Part shown: positions 9,046-16,720 of the stretch, one piece after another | Layout of the letters: the number at the start of each line of letters is the position of its first letter | How positions within the stretch are numbered: position 1 is the stretch's first letter | Position numbers and translations under genes: made by a program | From: Arachidicoccus sp. | GTDB lineage: Bacteria > Bacteroidota > Bacteroidia > Chitinophagales > Chitinophagaceae | Direction: 5' to 3' | Assembly (NCBI GenBank): GCA_028283605.1 | Contig: JAPWKH010000018.1 | Coordinates: 124,001-188,000, forward strand | DNA: 64,000 nt | Notes under the pieces: model-generated | Told to the model about the DNA's origin: nothing | What the model saw: the letters and a program-made list of their open reading frames with translations, nothing else | Database searches by the model: none

Positions 9046-9089
9046 AAAGGAATCCGAAGATCGAAATATATTTCTGTTCAGATTCCTTT
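9046..9089 (-). terminator. Hairpin terminator after the cold-shock gene
   Basis: Arms AAAGGAATC (9046-9054) and GATTCCTTT (9081-9089) are perfectly complementary. After one mismatch, three further pairs (GAA/TTC) extend the stem inward. It lies 8 nt beyond the minus-strand stop at 9097. The minus-strand transcript continues with a moderately U-rich stretch. Candidate intrinsic terminator. Confidence 0.55.
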
Positions 9090-9096
9090 TACAGAG

Positions 9097-9510
9097 TTAC
9101 ATCAACTTTCTTACGTTTATGGCACTTGAGCCTTTGGCGCTGCGTTCAATTTCGAAAGTGACGGTGTCAGCCTTTTCTATCAATTGCTTGAAGTTGCTGC
9201 TGTGGACAAATATACTCTCTCCTGTCAGCAGGTCTTTTATAAAACCATATCCTTTGGCATCATTAAAGGAAGTGAGTGTTCCCTTCCGGGTATTGTTTTT
9301 TGGTTCATCGGAAGTGCGAGATACTTTCTGTTTTGAAGTTCCGGCAGGCGTAGAAGAAAGGTTGCCGTTTTCATCTACATAAGCCATCATTTCTTCCAGG
9401 CTTTTGCCCTTTTTTGCATTGAGTTTTCGTTCAAGCATCTTCTGTGCTTTTTCCTGTTTAGCCCTTGCTTTCTTTTTTTCGTTTTCTTTTTTTGCTGTTG
9501 TAATCGCCAT
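9097..9510 (-). CDS. Cold-shock-domain protein with charged N-terminal extension
   Basis: Single-stranded nucleic-acid binding protein of the CspA type. The C-terminal 65 residues form the domain: GTLTSFNDAKGYGFIKD contains RNP1-like KGYGFI, and ESIFVHSSNF contains RNP2-like IFVHSS. The first 70 residues are lysine-rich and probably coiled (KKENEKKKARAKQEKAQKM), ending in a polar linker. I chose the ATG at 9510 (MAITTAKK). The longer frame to 9555 would add 15 residues unlike the family. This leaves a leader of roughly 150 nt after the promoter candidate at 9667-9697, as often seen for cold-shock genes. Confidence 0.88.
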   Translation of the reverse strand: MAITTAKKENEKKKARAKQEKAQKMLERKLNAKKGKSLEEMMAYVDENGNLSSTPAGTSKQKVSRTSDEPKNNTRKGTLTSFNDAKGYGFIKDLLTGESIFVHSSNFKQLIEKADTVTFEIERSAKGSSAINVRKLM

Positions 9511-9666
9511 TAAATGTATTAAGTGTGATGAAATAATTATACATTTCCTAACCATATAAACAATGGCGTGAGGAAATTAATGCTAAGAAACAGAGGGAAG
9601 TAAAAAAGGAAATATGGGAAAAGAATACCCTGCCTGAATTACGAGACGCTGAATAATTAGTCGCTG

Positions 9667-9697
9667 CAAAGATAGCCAAAATGCGGCGCAAAAACAA
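9667..9697 (-). promoter_or_regulatory. Promoter candidate for the cold-shock gene
   Basis: On the minus strand the sequence reads TTG - 20 nt - TATCTTTG followed by CAGC, matching the Bacteroidota consensus TTG/TTTG - about 19-21 nt - TAnnTTTG. Transcription would begin near 9660. The -7 box TATCTTTGCAG recurs upstream of the desaturase gene and, as TACCTTTGCAG, upstream of marR. Confidence 0.6.
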
Positions 9698-9808
9698 GGC
9701 TGTTTCTACACGGAATTTTTGTTTTGGTAAATTGGAAAAAGATGTTATTTTTTATTTACTAAATTATTTGATTATGCGTACCGCATCATGCAATTTCTGA
9801 AATGAGGG

Positions 9809-11389
9809 TTACGAAGTTACCGCACTTGCCAAATCTTCTTCGTTTTCTGTTTTACCCCAGTTAAATAATTTTCGGTCAGGTTTTTTGTATATAGGGAAAA
9901 AGACTAAAAATATAAACATTCCCACACCTATAACGCAAGACCATCCAAAGAGTTCTTTGATAGATTCAAGAGAGGCTTGCGTATAAAATACTTTGTACGC
10001 AACTAAAGGATCTGCATTGGGTGTATGTAGTCCTTGAAAGCGGAGTTGAAATAATGGATCAGTAGCATCGCTGGAGGAAGCCAGTTTATCCAATAACTGG
10101 ATAGGACGGTAATACAGCCAGTTTGAAAATACACAACCCCAAATAGCAGGTCCCAAATAGGAGCGCACAAAAATTAAAATTGCTGAAGCAATAGATATTT
10201 CTGTTGTAGTTAATCCTGAATATGCATACATACCAATTGTTATATAAGAGCAAATAATCGCTACGCCTCTCAAAACTAAAGGATAAAACATTTGACTTGC
10301 AGTTGTTTGAGTATCTACCAATAAATAAAAAGAAGTAGTAGATATGATGTAACAAAAAGTCGTAAATAAAATCATTGGTTTAAAAGTATTATAATACATA
10401 TAATATAGAAAGGAGATCCCTGCTCCTAAAATGTATCCGTAAATAGGATAAATATTAGCGCTTGCATTTTCGATCGGGTCATTTCTAAAAGAAATGTTCA
10501 TCCATGTACTTAATGGCGAAGAGAGATTATAAAAAATGCAGAAAAAAAACATGATTATAAGCCCAACTCTTACATTTCTTTTTAGGAATAAATCGAATTG
10601 TAAAATTTTATTACGGATTAATTCATTTCTCAAAATGTACAATAATAATAATCCTGCGCAAAGCACAACAGCTATTTGAATATCTCCGGAGCTCAGCCAA
10701 TCCTGATTACGGCCATAAGCTAATACATACGAGAATGCCACTATCCATCCGCACATCAAACACAATCCAAACCAATCAAATTTCCATAATGGAATTCTTC
10801 TTCCATAATGTATGTTTTTTGCAAATATGATTATCAATATTAAAACAATAAAAAGTGTGAGATTTGATACATGAAATGAAAAATGCCAGCCTAATCGTTC
10901 TGCCAGATTAACCTGAAAAATTCCGGATAGGGGCGTAACCATCAGGCTGATAGGATAGTAAACACAATACAATTTATATCGTTCGCCCTGAGGCATTAAT
11001 ATGGGTATAAGATTTACTACAACAACTATGATTCCCAATAATCTTATTCCTCCAATAAAAAAGGTACATAATATTACGATTGTCGGACTGTCGGTTTGAG
11101 TTAAGGCAAAATTTAAAAACATCAGCAATAATGCCGATACTATAATAAGCTGCTTGGAAGAATAATAACTGCGTAAACTGCCCGAAAATGTAAAAGATAC
11201 TGCCATACCACCGGCATAGACATAACTACACATTGCTGCATCTGCAGGATTTGCCGCAAGACCTGATATAACATAAGACGAAATAGCAGTTGATAATCCT
11301 GAAGTAAATCCTATACAAATGCTCATAATAATTAGTAGCCATGCATCTAATTTTGGATTTACCCAATCATGAAATAACCTGTTTCGCAT
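9809..11389 (-). CDS. MFS drug/H+ antiporter of the DHA2 (EmrB/QacA) type
   Basis: Inner-membrane pump of a tripartite efflux system. The 526-residue protein is almost entirely hydrophobic, with about 14 predicted membrane segments, as expected for DHA2 members. A loop GSLRSYYSSKQLIIVSA follows the second segment, where the MFS signature motif A normally lies, and is divergent. It starts 21 nt after the stop of the membrane-fusion gene (11411), so it is the last gene of the marR-tolC-emrA-emrB operon. Bacteroidota operons of this layout commonly export lipophilic toxicants. The actual substrate is unknown. Confidence 0.85.
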   Translation of the reverse strand: MRNRLFHDWVNPKLDAWLLIIMSICIGFTSGLSTAISSYVISGLAANPADAAMCSYVYAGGMAVSFTFSGSLRSYYSSKQLIIVSALLLMFLNFALTQTDSPTIVILCTFFIGGIRLLGIIVVVVNLIPILMPQGERYKLYCVYYPISLMVTPLSGIFQVNLAERLGWHFSFHVSNLTLFIVLILIIIFAKNIHYGRRIPLWKFDWFGLCLMCGWIVAFSYVLAYGRNQDWLSSGDIQIAVVLCAGLLLLYILRNELIRNKILQFDLFLKRNVRVGLIIMFFFCIFYNLSSPLSTWMNISFRNDPIENASANIYPIYGYILGAGISFLYYMYYNTFKPMILFTTFCYIISTTSFYLLVDTQTTASQMFYPLVLRGVAIICSYITIGMYAYSGLTTTEISIASAILIFVRSYLGPAIWGCVFSNWLYYRPIQLLDKLASSSDATDPLFQLRFQGLHTPNADPLVAYKVFYTQASLESIKELFGWSCVIGVGMFIFLVFFPIYKKPDRKLFNWGKTENEEDLASAVTS

Positions 11390-11410
11390 ATTCTTATTCC
11401 CTCTATTTAA

Positions 11411-12475
11411 CTATTTCTTTTTCCTTACCTGAACATTCATTCCCGCTCTTATTTTATCCAAGTCTTCTTTTTTATTATTCTTTGTAAATACTATTTTCAC
11501 AGGGAGTCTTTGTTGAACCTTAATAAAGTTACCTGTTGAATTATCTACCGGTACAGCTGAATATTTACTTCCTGTGGCTCCGGAAACAGCATCTACGCGT
11601 CCTTCGAATGTAATATCTTCAATTGCATCCACTTTTATGCTTTCAATATCACCTATATGTACTTTATCTATTTGAGACTCTGTATAGTTTGCAGTAACCC
11701 ATTTTTGGCCATCCTGAACAATAGTTGCAATTGTTTGGCCTGGTTGTAATAATTGACCTTCTGCTATTTTTCTTCTTCCCATTATGCCATCGTAAGGCGC
11801 AACAATGTAGCAGTAAGAAACATTGAGGCGTGCCATATCTACTGCAGAATTAGCACGCATTATGTCTGCATCTGAAACATCTAATTTTTTAGATACTGTT
11901 TGAGAATTTAATTTTGTTGATTCTTTTTGCCCAAGTAATGCATTATATTTTGCCAATGTGGCTTCATAAGAAGTTTTTACCTCATCGTATTGGTATTGAG
12001 ATATTACGTCAGCTTTCAAAAGATTCTCGTAACGTTTCAAATTAGTTGCCTGATTATCAAGCTGAGCTTTTATTTCTGCAATATTTGCTTCGGAAATGTA
12101 TGTGCTATTTGCAGCAACATTCACATCAGAGGCAATTACCGTTTTACCTGCTTGGGCATCTTTTAGAGCAGCAAGTGATTGCTCAAGCTGTATTTTATAT
12201 TCCCTGTCGTCGATGATAACAAGTGTATCGCCTTTTTTTACATGTTGGTGTTCATCAAACCTTATTTCTTTAATATAGCCCACAATACGCGTGTTGATAG
12301 GATTGATGTATTCTTCCACTTGCGCATCTTCGGTATATGTATCATCATTTAAGTGAAAGTAGGTCATAACACCCCAAGCGATGAGTAGAATGATAATGAG
12401 GATTGATAATGAATTAAAAAAAATTCTCCATCCTTTTGAGTATTTCTTTCTGTTTTGATTGTCTTGTTTTGACAT
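11411..12475 (-). CDS. HlyD/EmrA-family membrane-fusion protein
   Basis: Periplasmic adaptor linking the MFS pump to the outer-membrane channel. One N-terminal membrane anchor (about residues 16-40: IFFNSLSILIIILLIAWGVMTYF) is followed by the biotinyl-lipoyl half motif VGYIKEIRFDEHQHVKKGDTLVIIDD. Next comes an alpha-helical hairpin (about residues 98-210), then the second lipoyl half (VAPYDGIMGRRKIAEGQLLQPGQ) and a beta-barrel domain. The 354-aa length fits EmrA. It sits between the TolC and MFS genes in the same orientation. Confidence 0.93.
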   Translation of the reverse strand: MSKQDNQNRKKYSKGWRIFFNSLSILIIILLIAWGVMTYFHLNDDTYTEDAQVEEYINPINTRIVGYIKEIRFDEHQHVKKGDTLVIIDDREYKIQLEQSLAALKDAQAGKTVIASDVNVAANSTYISEANIAEIKAQLDNQATNLKRYENLLKADVISQYQYDEVKTSYEATLAKYNALLGQKESTKLNSQTVSKKLDVSDADIMRANSAVDMARLNVSYCYIVAPYDGIMGRRKIAEGQLLQPGQTIATIVQDGQKWVTANYTESQIDKVHIGDIESIKVDAIEDITFEGRVDAVSGATGSKYSAVPVDNSTGNFIKVQQRLPVKIVFTKNNKKEDLDKIRAGMNVQVRKKK

Positions 12476-12515
12476 ATTTAATTCTTAATCTTTTAAATAT
12501 AAAATACTAAATAAA

Positions 12516-13883
12516 TTATTTTTTATCCCAGTTACCTGAAGTTTTCAATAAATTGTACCATTGATAAATAATTCCAACTCTGGAATTATTTAAGTTCAAT
12601 TGTGATGAAAGCAACGCTGTGCTCGCATCCAACATATCAGTAATTACTGCAAATTTGTTTAGGTACTTCTGTTCCACTACTCTGTAGTTATCCTCTGCCA
12701 GTTTATAACTTTCTTCTTGTGAATGAAATTTCTCCCATGATTCTTTCATTTTTATATATGCATTATGTATATCTATTTCAGATTTTTGTTCCAGCCATTC
12801 TTTTTGAGTTTGCGCAAGATTATAATTCATTTTTGCCTTTTCTATACGCTTTTTACTTGTATATAAAGATCCAATATTATAGCTTAATTTTACACCTGCT
12901 TGTGCGTAATGCATATAAATATCGATTGGTGGTATTGAATAAAGAAATGGCCTAGCGATAGCATCCGATGCGTATAAAGACAATACTGGCAATCTATCAG
13001 ATCTGGCAATTTGGATATCTTTTTCTGATATTTTCGCTTTTTTATCTGCAGCTTGTATCTCTGGCAACAATTCAACACTGCTATCTATATAACTTTGAAG
13101 GTCGGCATACTGAAATGCCTTCGTATATAAAGAAGTATCTACATCAATAATTGTATTTTCAGGCAATCCGATAACTACATTAAGATCATGATTGGCAATG
13201 AGTGAATTGTTATTGATTTCGGTTAACTGAAGTTGTAAATCTGTCAATTGTAATTGGCTTCTGACCACATCATTATGTGTAAGCATTCCTTGCTCTACAA
13301 GTTTTTGAATATTAAAAAGTCTTTTTTGAGCGAGTGCAATATTTTGTAAATAAATTTTACGTTGATTGTTTAGAGTGAATAAATCCAGATATCTACCAAA
13401 TAGTAAAAACTGAATATCTTCTTTATCTTTTTGGTAATCAAGTGCAGCGATTTGTTCTTCTAATTTTGCTTTAGCAATATTATTTTTCGTTTTTCCGCCA
13501 TTGAAAACTGTATATCCTGCCTGTACGGAAAAATCCAGTGAAGTGTGTGGCATTTTCACTGTTTCCATATAGTTGAAATGATTATCCCAAACATGCGCAT
13601 TGCTTATGTAACCTGCACTTGCATCGGTTCTTAATTCCGGCAAATACGCATCCTGTTTTTCGATAGAGGTATTTTTTTGGCTGATAGCTATTTTCTGACG
13701 AGATGCATCTAATTGTTTACTATTGATTTCTGCCAAATAAAAAAGAGAATCTATGGGTAGAAATTTATGTTGATCTTGTCCGCTCACATTTTTTCTCATC
13801 AATAGAAGCAAACCGAATAAAAGTAATAAACAAATTTTTTTTATAATATTGGTTGTATAATATACTGTTTGAATTCGAACCAT
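12516..13883 (-). CDS. TolC-family outer-membrane efflux protein
   Basis: Outer-membrane channel of the efflux system. A signal peptide (hydrophobic residues about 15-29) leads into two repeats of long amphipathic helices typical of OEP proteins: QDAYLPELRTDASAGYIS and later SDRLPVLSLYASD, which are the two LP-x-L turns. Further helices follow (VEQGMLTHNDVVRSQLQLTDLQLQL). The length of 455 aa is normal. It starts 13 nt after the marR stop, so the two are co-transcribed and the channel is placed directly under MarR control. Confidence 0.9.
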   Translation of the reverse strand: MVRIQTVYYTTNIIKKICLLLLFGLLLLMRKNVSGQDQHKFLPIDSLFYLAEINSKQLDASRQKIAISQKNTSIEKQDAYLPELRTDASAGYISNAHVWDNHFNYMETVKMPHTSLDFSVQAGYTVFNGGKTKNNIAKAKLEEQIAALDYQKDKEDIQFLLFGRYLDLFTLNNQRKIYLQNIALAQKRLFNIQKLVEQGMLTHNDVVRSQLQLTDLQLQLTEINNNSLIANHDLNVVIGLPENTIIDVDTSLYTKAFQYADLQSYIDSSVELLPEIQAADKKAKISEKDIQIARSDRLPVLSLYASDAIARPFLYSIPPIDIYMHYAQAGVKLSYNIGSLYTSKKRIEKAKMNYNLAQTQKEWLEQKSEIDIHNAYIKMKESWEKFHSQEESYKLAEDNYRVVEQKYLNKFAVITDMLDASTALLSSQLNLNNSRVGIIYQWYNLLKTSGNWDKK

Positions 13884-13896
13884 TTAGATAAAATTT

Positions 13897-14343
13897 TTAA
13901 ATTTCAATAAATGAATTAAGTGTCTGTGTCAAATTATTTATATCTTTTAATGTCATCGAAAGCTTGGAAGTATTATATGTTTTGTAAACTACAGGTAAAA
14001 ACTCTTCCATAAATTTCTTTCCTTTTTTAGTAAGTGTGATTATATTATTGCGCCTGTTTTTAGGATTTATGTTTCTCTTAATCATTTCACGTTTACTCAG
14101 GTTATCTATTAAGGATGTTAAACTGGATTTGTTTTTTCCAATATTATCGGCAATTTCCTGTTGATTGGCCTCTCCCTCGGCATCAAAATGTAAATAATAC
14201 AATACTTGTGTCATTTCTAATGTGATATCTTCATAGCCAAGGTCTATTAATTTTCTCTGCACGCGTTGTTTTAAATTTTGACGCAGGCGCAGTACTGCCA
14301 TAAAATAATAATGTATGGAATGGACCAATTCTTTTTCTTTCAT
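13897..14343 (-). CDS. MarR-family transcriptional regulator of the efflux operon
   Basis: A winged-helix dimeric repressor, about 148 residues from the chosen start. The DNA-binding part reads EANQQEIADNIGKNKSSLTSLIDNLSKREMIKR, the MarR helix-turn-helix and recognition helix. The wing follows as NPKNRRNNIITLTKKG. I start it at ATG 14343 (MKEKELVHS). The longer frame to 14376 would put the coding sequence inside the operator palindrome at 14360-14383. It leads the operon and probably autorepresses through that palindrome, releasing upon binding a small lipophilic ligand as in EmrR/MarR systems. Confidence 0.92.
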   Translation of the reverse strand: MKEKELVHSIHYYFMAVLRLRQNLKQRVQRKLIDLGYEDITLEMTQVLYYLHFDAEGEANQQEIADNIGKNKSSLTSLIDNLSKREMIKRNINPKNRRNNIITLTKKGKKFMEEFLPVVYKTYNTSKLSMTLKDINNLTQTLNSFIEI

Positions 14344-14347
14344 ACTG

Positions 14348-14377
14348 CAAAGGTAATATAAACAGTTTGTATTCAAA
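14348..14377 (-). promoter_or_regulatory. Promoter candidate of the marR-efflux operon
   Basis: On the minus strand TTTG (14377-14374) - 18 nt - TACCTTTG (14355-14348) matches the Bacteroidota consensus. The -33 box lies inside the operator. Only four bases (CAGT) separate the -7 box from the ATG at 14343, so the transcript would be leaderless or nearly so. Confidence 0.6.
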
Positions 14378-14383
14378 CTGTTT
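14360..14383. promoter_or_regulatory. MarR operator: perfect interrupted palindrome
   Basis: AAACAGTTTG - TATT - CAAACTGTTT: two perfect 10-bp arms with a 4-bp spacer (14360-14369 and 14374-14383). It lies 17 bp upstream of marR and overlaps the -33 box. Size, symmetry and position are those of MarR-family operators, so binding should occlude RNA polymerase. Confidence 0.75.
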
Positions 14384-14510
14384 TAGATTGAATTTACTGA
14401 AGATTTACAATTGTTTTATTTTTTAACTAGATAGAAATATATACCAGCCTGTAATATTATTTTTTCTTAATGAAAAATGGGGGTGTACCAATCGGCATTC
14501 AATCTGCTAC

Positions 14511-15617
14511 TTACAATTCACGCTGTGTAAATAAATTATTTTCTCGTCCGTTATTCTTCAATAAACGGAAATGGGATTTTATAGCGGCATAAAAAGGATA
14601 ATTTCTGTAGGGTAGATGATATTCTATTGAATACTGCCGGATGATTTTGGTAATAGCCGGATAATATGTATTGCCAACACCAGGAAATAAGTGATGCGCC
14701 ACATGATGGGTAAAACCGCCAAAAAGCCATACAGCCACAGGCCTGTCTGCGTTGAAATCTTTTGTAACGGTTAATTGATGCATAAACCAGGTTGTGTTCA
14801 TCCGGCCATCTTTACCTGTTTCAGGAAATTGCGCATGTTCATCAGCATGAGTACAAAGTAATGCAATGGTGCCAAAACAACTTGACAAGATATGCATGAT
14901 GATCCATGCAATAAATATCATATACCAAGGCTGATTTTTCAAAACTATTACAGGAACTATAATAAGATAAAATAAATTAAATAATTTAGCCGCAAACAAT
15001 TTTATATACTCTATTTTCGGAATAGTAATAATACGTTTAAGATAATTTTCCTTTACACCGAAAAAATCTTTAAAGTCGCGAACGAAGAGCCAGTTGAGCG
15101 TATACATCGGGTAAAGGAACCACATATAAATATGCTGATATTTATGAATCGGCAGATATTTACTATTTGGAAAAATACGTGCAATATCGCTTTGTTTTAC
15201 ATCAATGTCCCAATTAGGGATATTGGGATAGGGATGATGTAAAAGTATATGACGTTTGCGCCAAACAAAATTATTTCCTCCAAACAATTCGAGAATATAG
15301 CAGAATGCGTTATTAAGCTTTCGGTTTTTGAACAGCGCTGCATGTGCAGCATCGTGAAAAGAGTTTACAAAAATCAGGATCATTGATATTCCAAACAACA
15401 CATAAAAAAGAATTAAATAAAACGTATTGTTTCCCCAAAGTAAAATACCAGTATAAGAGCAGACCAGGAATATGCAATAAGTAATGGCTTTGAGTATATT
15501 CAGTTTTTGCACAGATTTCTTTTTCAGTACATTTTGCCTTACTTCTTTTTGTATTTTTAAAAATATATCCTCTGCCGGTGCTTTGTCAAAAATGGGTTTA
15601 GATATAGTTCTCCGCAT
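14511..15617 (-). CDS. Membrane fatty-acid desaturase
   Basis: An integral membrane di-iron desaturase that introduces a double bond into an acyl chain. All three histidine boxes are present: HDAAH (in NSFHDAAHAALF), HILLHH and HHVAHH (in THHVAHHLFPG). They are interspersed with hydrophobic stretches of two membrane hairpins. I chose the start MRRTISKPIFDK at 15617. The frame open to 15713 would add 32 residues (KHCTYKIGICRLWIIYK) and overlap the -7 box at 15711-15718. It is monocistronic. Regiospecificity cannot be told; the HHVAHH box groups it with front-end/acyl-lipid types. A dyad at 15731-15764 suggests repressor control. Confidence 0.88.
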   Translation of the reverse strand: MRRTISKPIFDKAPAEDIFLKIQKEVRQNVLKKKSVQKLNILKAITYCIFLVCSYTGILLWGNNTFYLILFYVLFGISMILIFVNSFHDAAHAALFKNRKLNNAFCYILELFGGNNFVWRKRHILLHHPYPNIPNWDIDVKQSDIARIFPNSKYLPIHKYQHIYMWFLYPMYTLNWLFVRDFKDFFGVKENYLKRIITIPKIEYIKLFAAKLFNLFYLIIVPVIVLKNQPWYMIFIAWIIMHILSSCFGTIALLCTHADEHAQFPETGKDGRMNTTWFMHQLTVTKDFNADRPVAVWLFGGFTHHVAHHLFPGVGNTYYPAITKIIRQYSIEYHLPYRNYPFYAAIKSHFRLLKNNGRENNLFTQREL

Positions 15618-15710
15618 TATAAAAAATATTTTAAGTTCTTTATAAATAATCCACAATCTGCAAATGCCTATTTTATATGTGCAATGTTTTATAGGGATTA
15701 GTTGAGCCTG

Positions 15711-15718
15711 CAAAGATA
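15711..15718 (-). promoter_or_regulatory. -7 promoter box of the desaturase gene
   Basis: The minus strand reads TATCTTTG followed by CAGG, an exact TAnnTTTG match. A TTTG within the dyad lies 24 nt upstream, slightly longer than the usual 19-21. The transcript would start about 90 nt before the ATG at 15617. Confidence 0.5.
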
Positions 15719-15730
15719 CAAAAAAATCAT

Positions 15731-15764
15731 TTTTTAATTAATCAAACGTTTGATTGATTAAAAA
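15731..15764. promoter_or_regulatory. Long dyad (candidate operator) upstream of the desaturase gene
   Basis: A 34-bp inverted repeat centred between 15747 and 15748. The inner 16 bp AATCAAACGTTTGATT are perfectly palindromic. The symmetry extends eight more bases on each side after a single T/G mismatch. It overlaps the presumed -33 position of the desaturase promoter. The pattern is typical of TetR-like dimer sites, but no TetR gene is in the window. Confidence 0.6.
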
Positions 15765-16062
15765 ATTTTATTTGCAGATTGTGTTCATGATAATCCTGTC
15801 AATTCAGCAAGAATCAAATTGTTTTAAAACCTTTTAAACTTTTTATTACTACTTTCTTATAGCACAACTTTTCAATATCAAATTGTAGATTTGCTCTTTT
15901 ATTTACGTATATTAGTTAGAATTATCATAAAATTTGGCATAAGAAATAGTGGTATAATCATTACAAAACTATAGAAGAAAATATTCTATTCATACAATAA
16001 TTCAATAGAATGATGTGCCGTATTAGGGTTTAACAAAATTAAAAATAATATACTGTTATAAG

Positions 16063-16638
16063 ATGGATGTGAAAGATTTAATGCAACAAATAGCTGACGG
16101 TAATGAGCTGGCATTTAAACAATTGTTTGAAAAGTTTCGGGATAAGCTGCACGTGTTCGTAAAAAAGATTGTAAAAAACAAAGAAGTAGCTGAAGAAATT
16201 GTGTTGGACATTTTTACAAAAATATGGACGAACAGGGATTTGGCAATTGAAATTACAAATATTGAGAGATTTTTATTTAAGGCCTCTGTAAATAGATCTA
16301 TTGATTACATAAGGGCTGTTTCTAAAGACAAAATTTTGAAGCAAGTAATATGGGACGAAATACAGATCGCAGATGTTGTAAATAGCGATGATATACTTAT
16401 TACAAAAAATTTACAGGAAAATGTTAGTGCCGCTATTCATGGCCTGCCTCCTCAAAGACAATTGATTTTTAAGTTAAACAGAGAAAACGGAATGTCTTAC
16501 GAACAAATTGCGGCAGAATTGCATATTTCCAAAAATACTGTAAGAAATCATATGGTTGAGGCATTACGTTTTATACGCACTCAACTTCATGCGCACCAGG
16601 AAATAATATTATTAATTATTTTTTTTAAAAATATTTAA
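16063..16638 (+). CDS. ECF sigma factor of the FecR/SusC regulatory type (PUL 1)
   Basis: Directs RNA polymerase to PUL promoters when released by the adjacent FecR-like anti-sigma. Region sigma2 is GNELAFKQLFEKFRDKLHVFVKKI through EEIVLDIFTKIWTNRD (residues about 12-62). Region sigma4 is GLPPQRQLIFKLNRENGMSYEQIAAELHISKNTVRNHMVEAL (about 127-168), with the HTH in EQIAAELHISKNTVRNH. After sigma4 there is a short hydrophobic tail (EIILLIIFFKNI). It is 191 aa. fecR follows 82 nt downstream in the same direction. Confidence 0.93.
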   Translation: MDVKDLMQQIADGNELAFKQLFEKFRDKLHVFVKKIVKNKEVAEEIVLDIFTKIWTNRDLAIEITNIERFLFKASVNRSIDYIRAVSKDKILKQVIWDEIQIADVVNSDDILITKNLQENVSAAIHGLPPQRQLIFKLNRENGMSYEQIAAELHISKNTVRNHMVEALRFIRTQLHAHQEIILLIIFFKNI

Positions 16639-16720
16639 TTTCCCAATAGTCCTGCTTTATTTTTTTTACGTCTTAATAACAAACGGTAATTATTTTTTAT
16701 TCATATTTAATATTTCTTCC

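Larger units (their letters stand above)
15618..16062. other. Intergenic region between divergent desaturase and sigma genes (445 nt)
   Basis: Holds the desaturase promoter and dyad in its left third. The rest (15765-16062) is AT-rich with no gene I can support. A TAGATTTG at 15886-15893 on the + strand fits the -7 consensus but lacks a convincing -33 partner, so the sigma-gene promoter is not settled. Confidence 0.5.

Noticed and set aside
9774-9786. ATGCG-TAC-CGCAT hairpin after the MFS gene as a terminator
   Set aside because: Only five pairs and no U-tract on the minus strand; too weak to call.
13867-13880. GTTTGAATTCGAAC as a second MarR site at the tolC start
   Set aside because: It lies inside the coding sequence, is only approximately symmetric and shares just one half-site with the marR operator.
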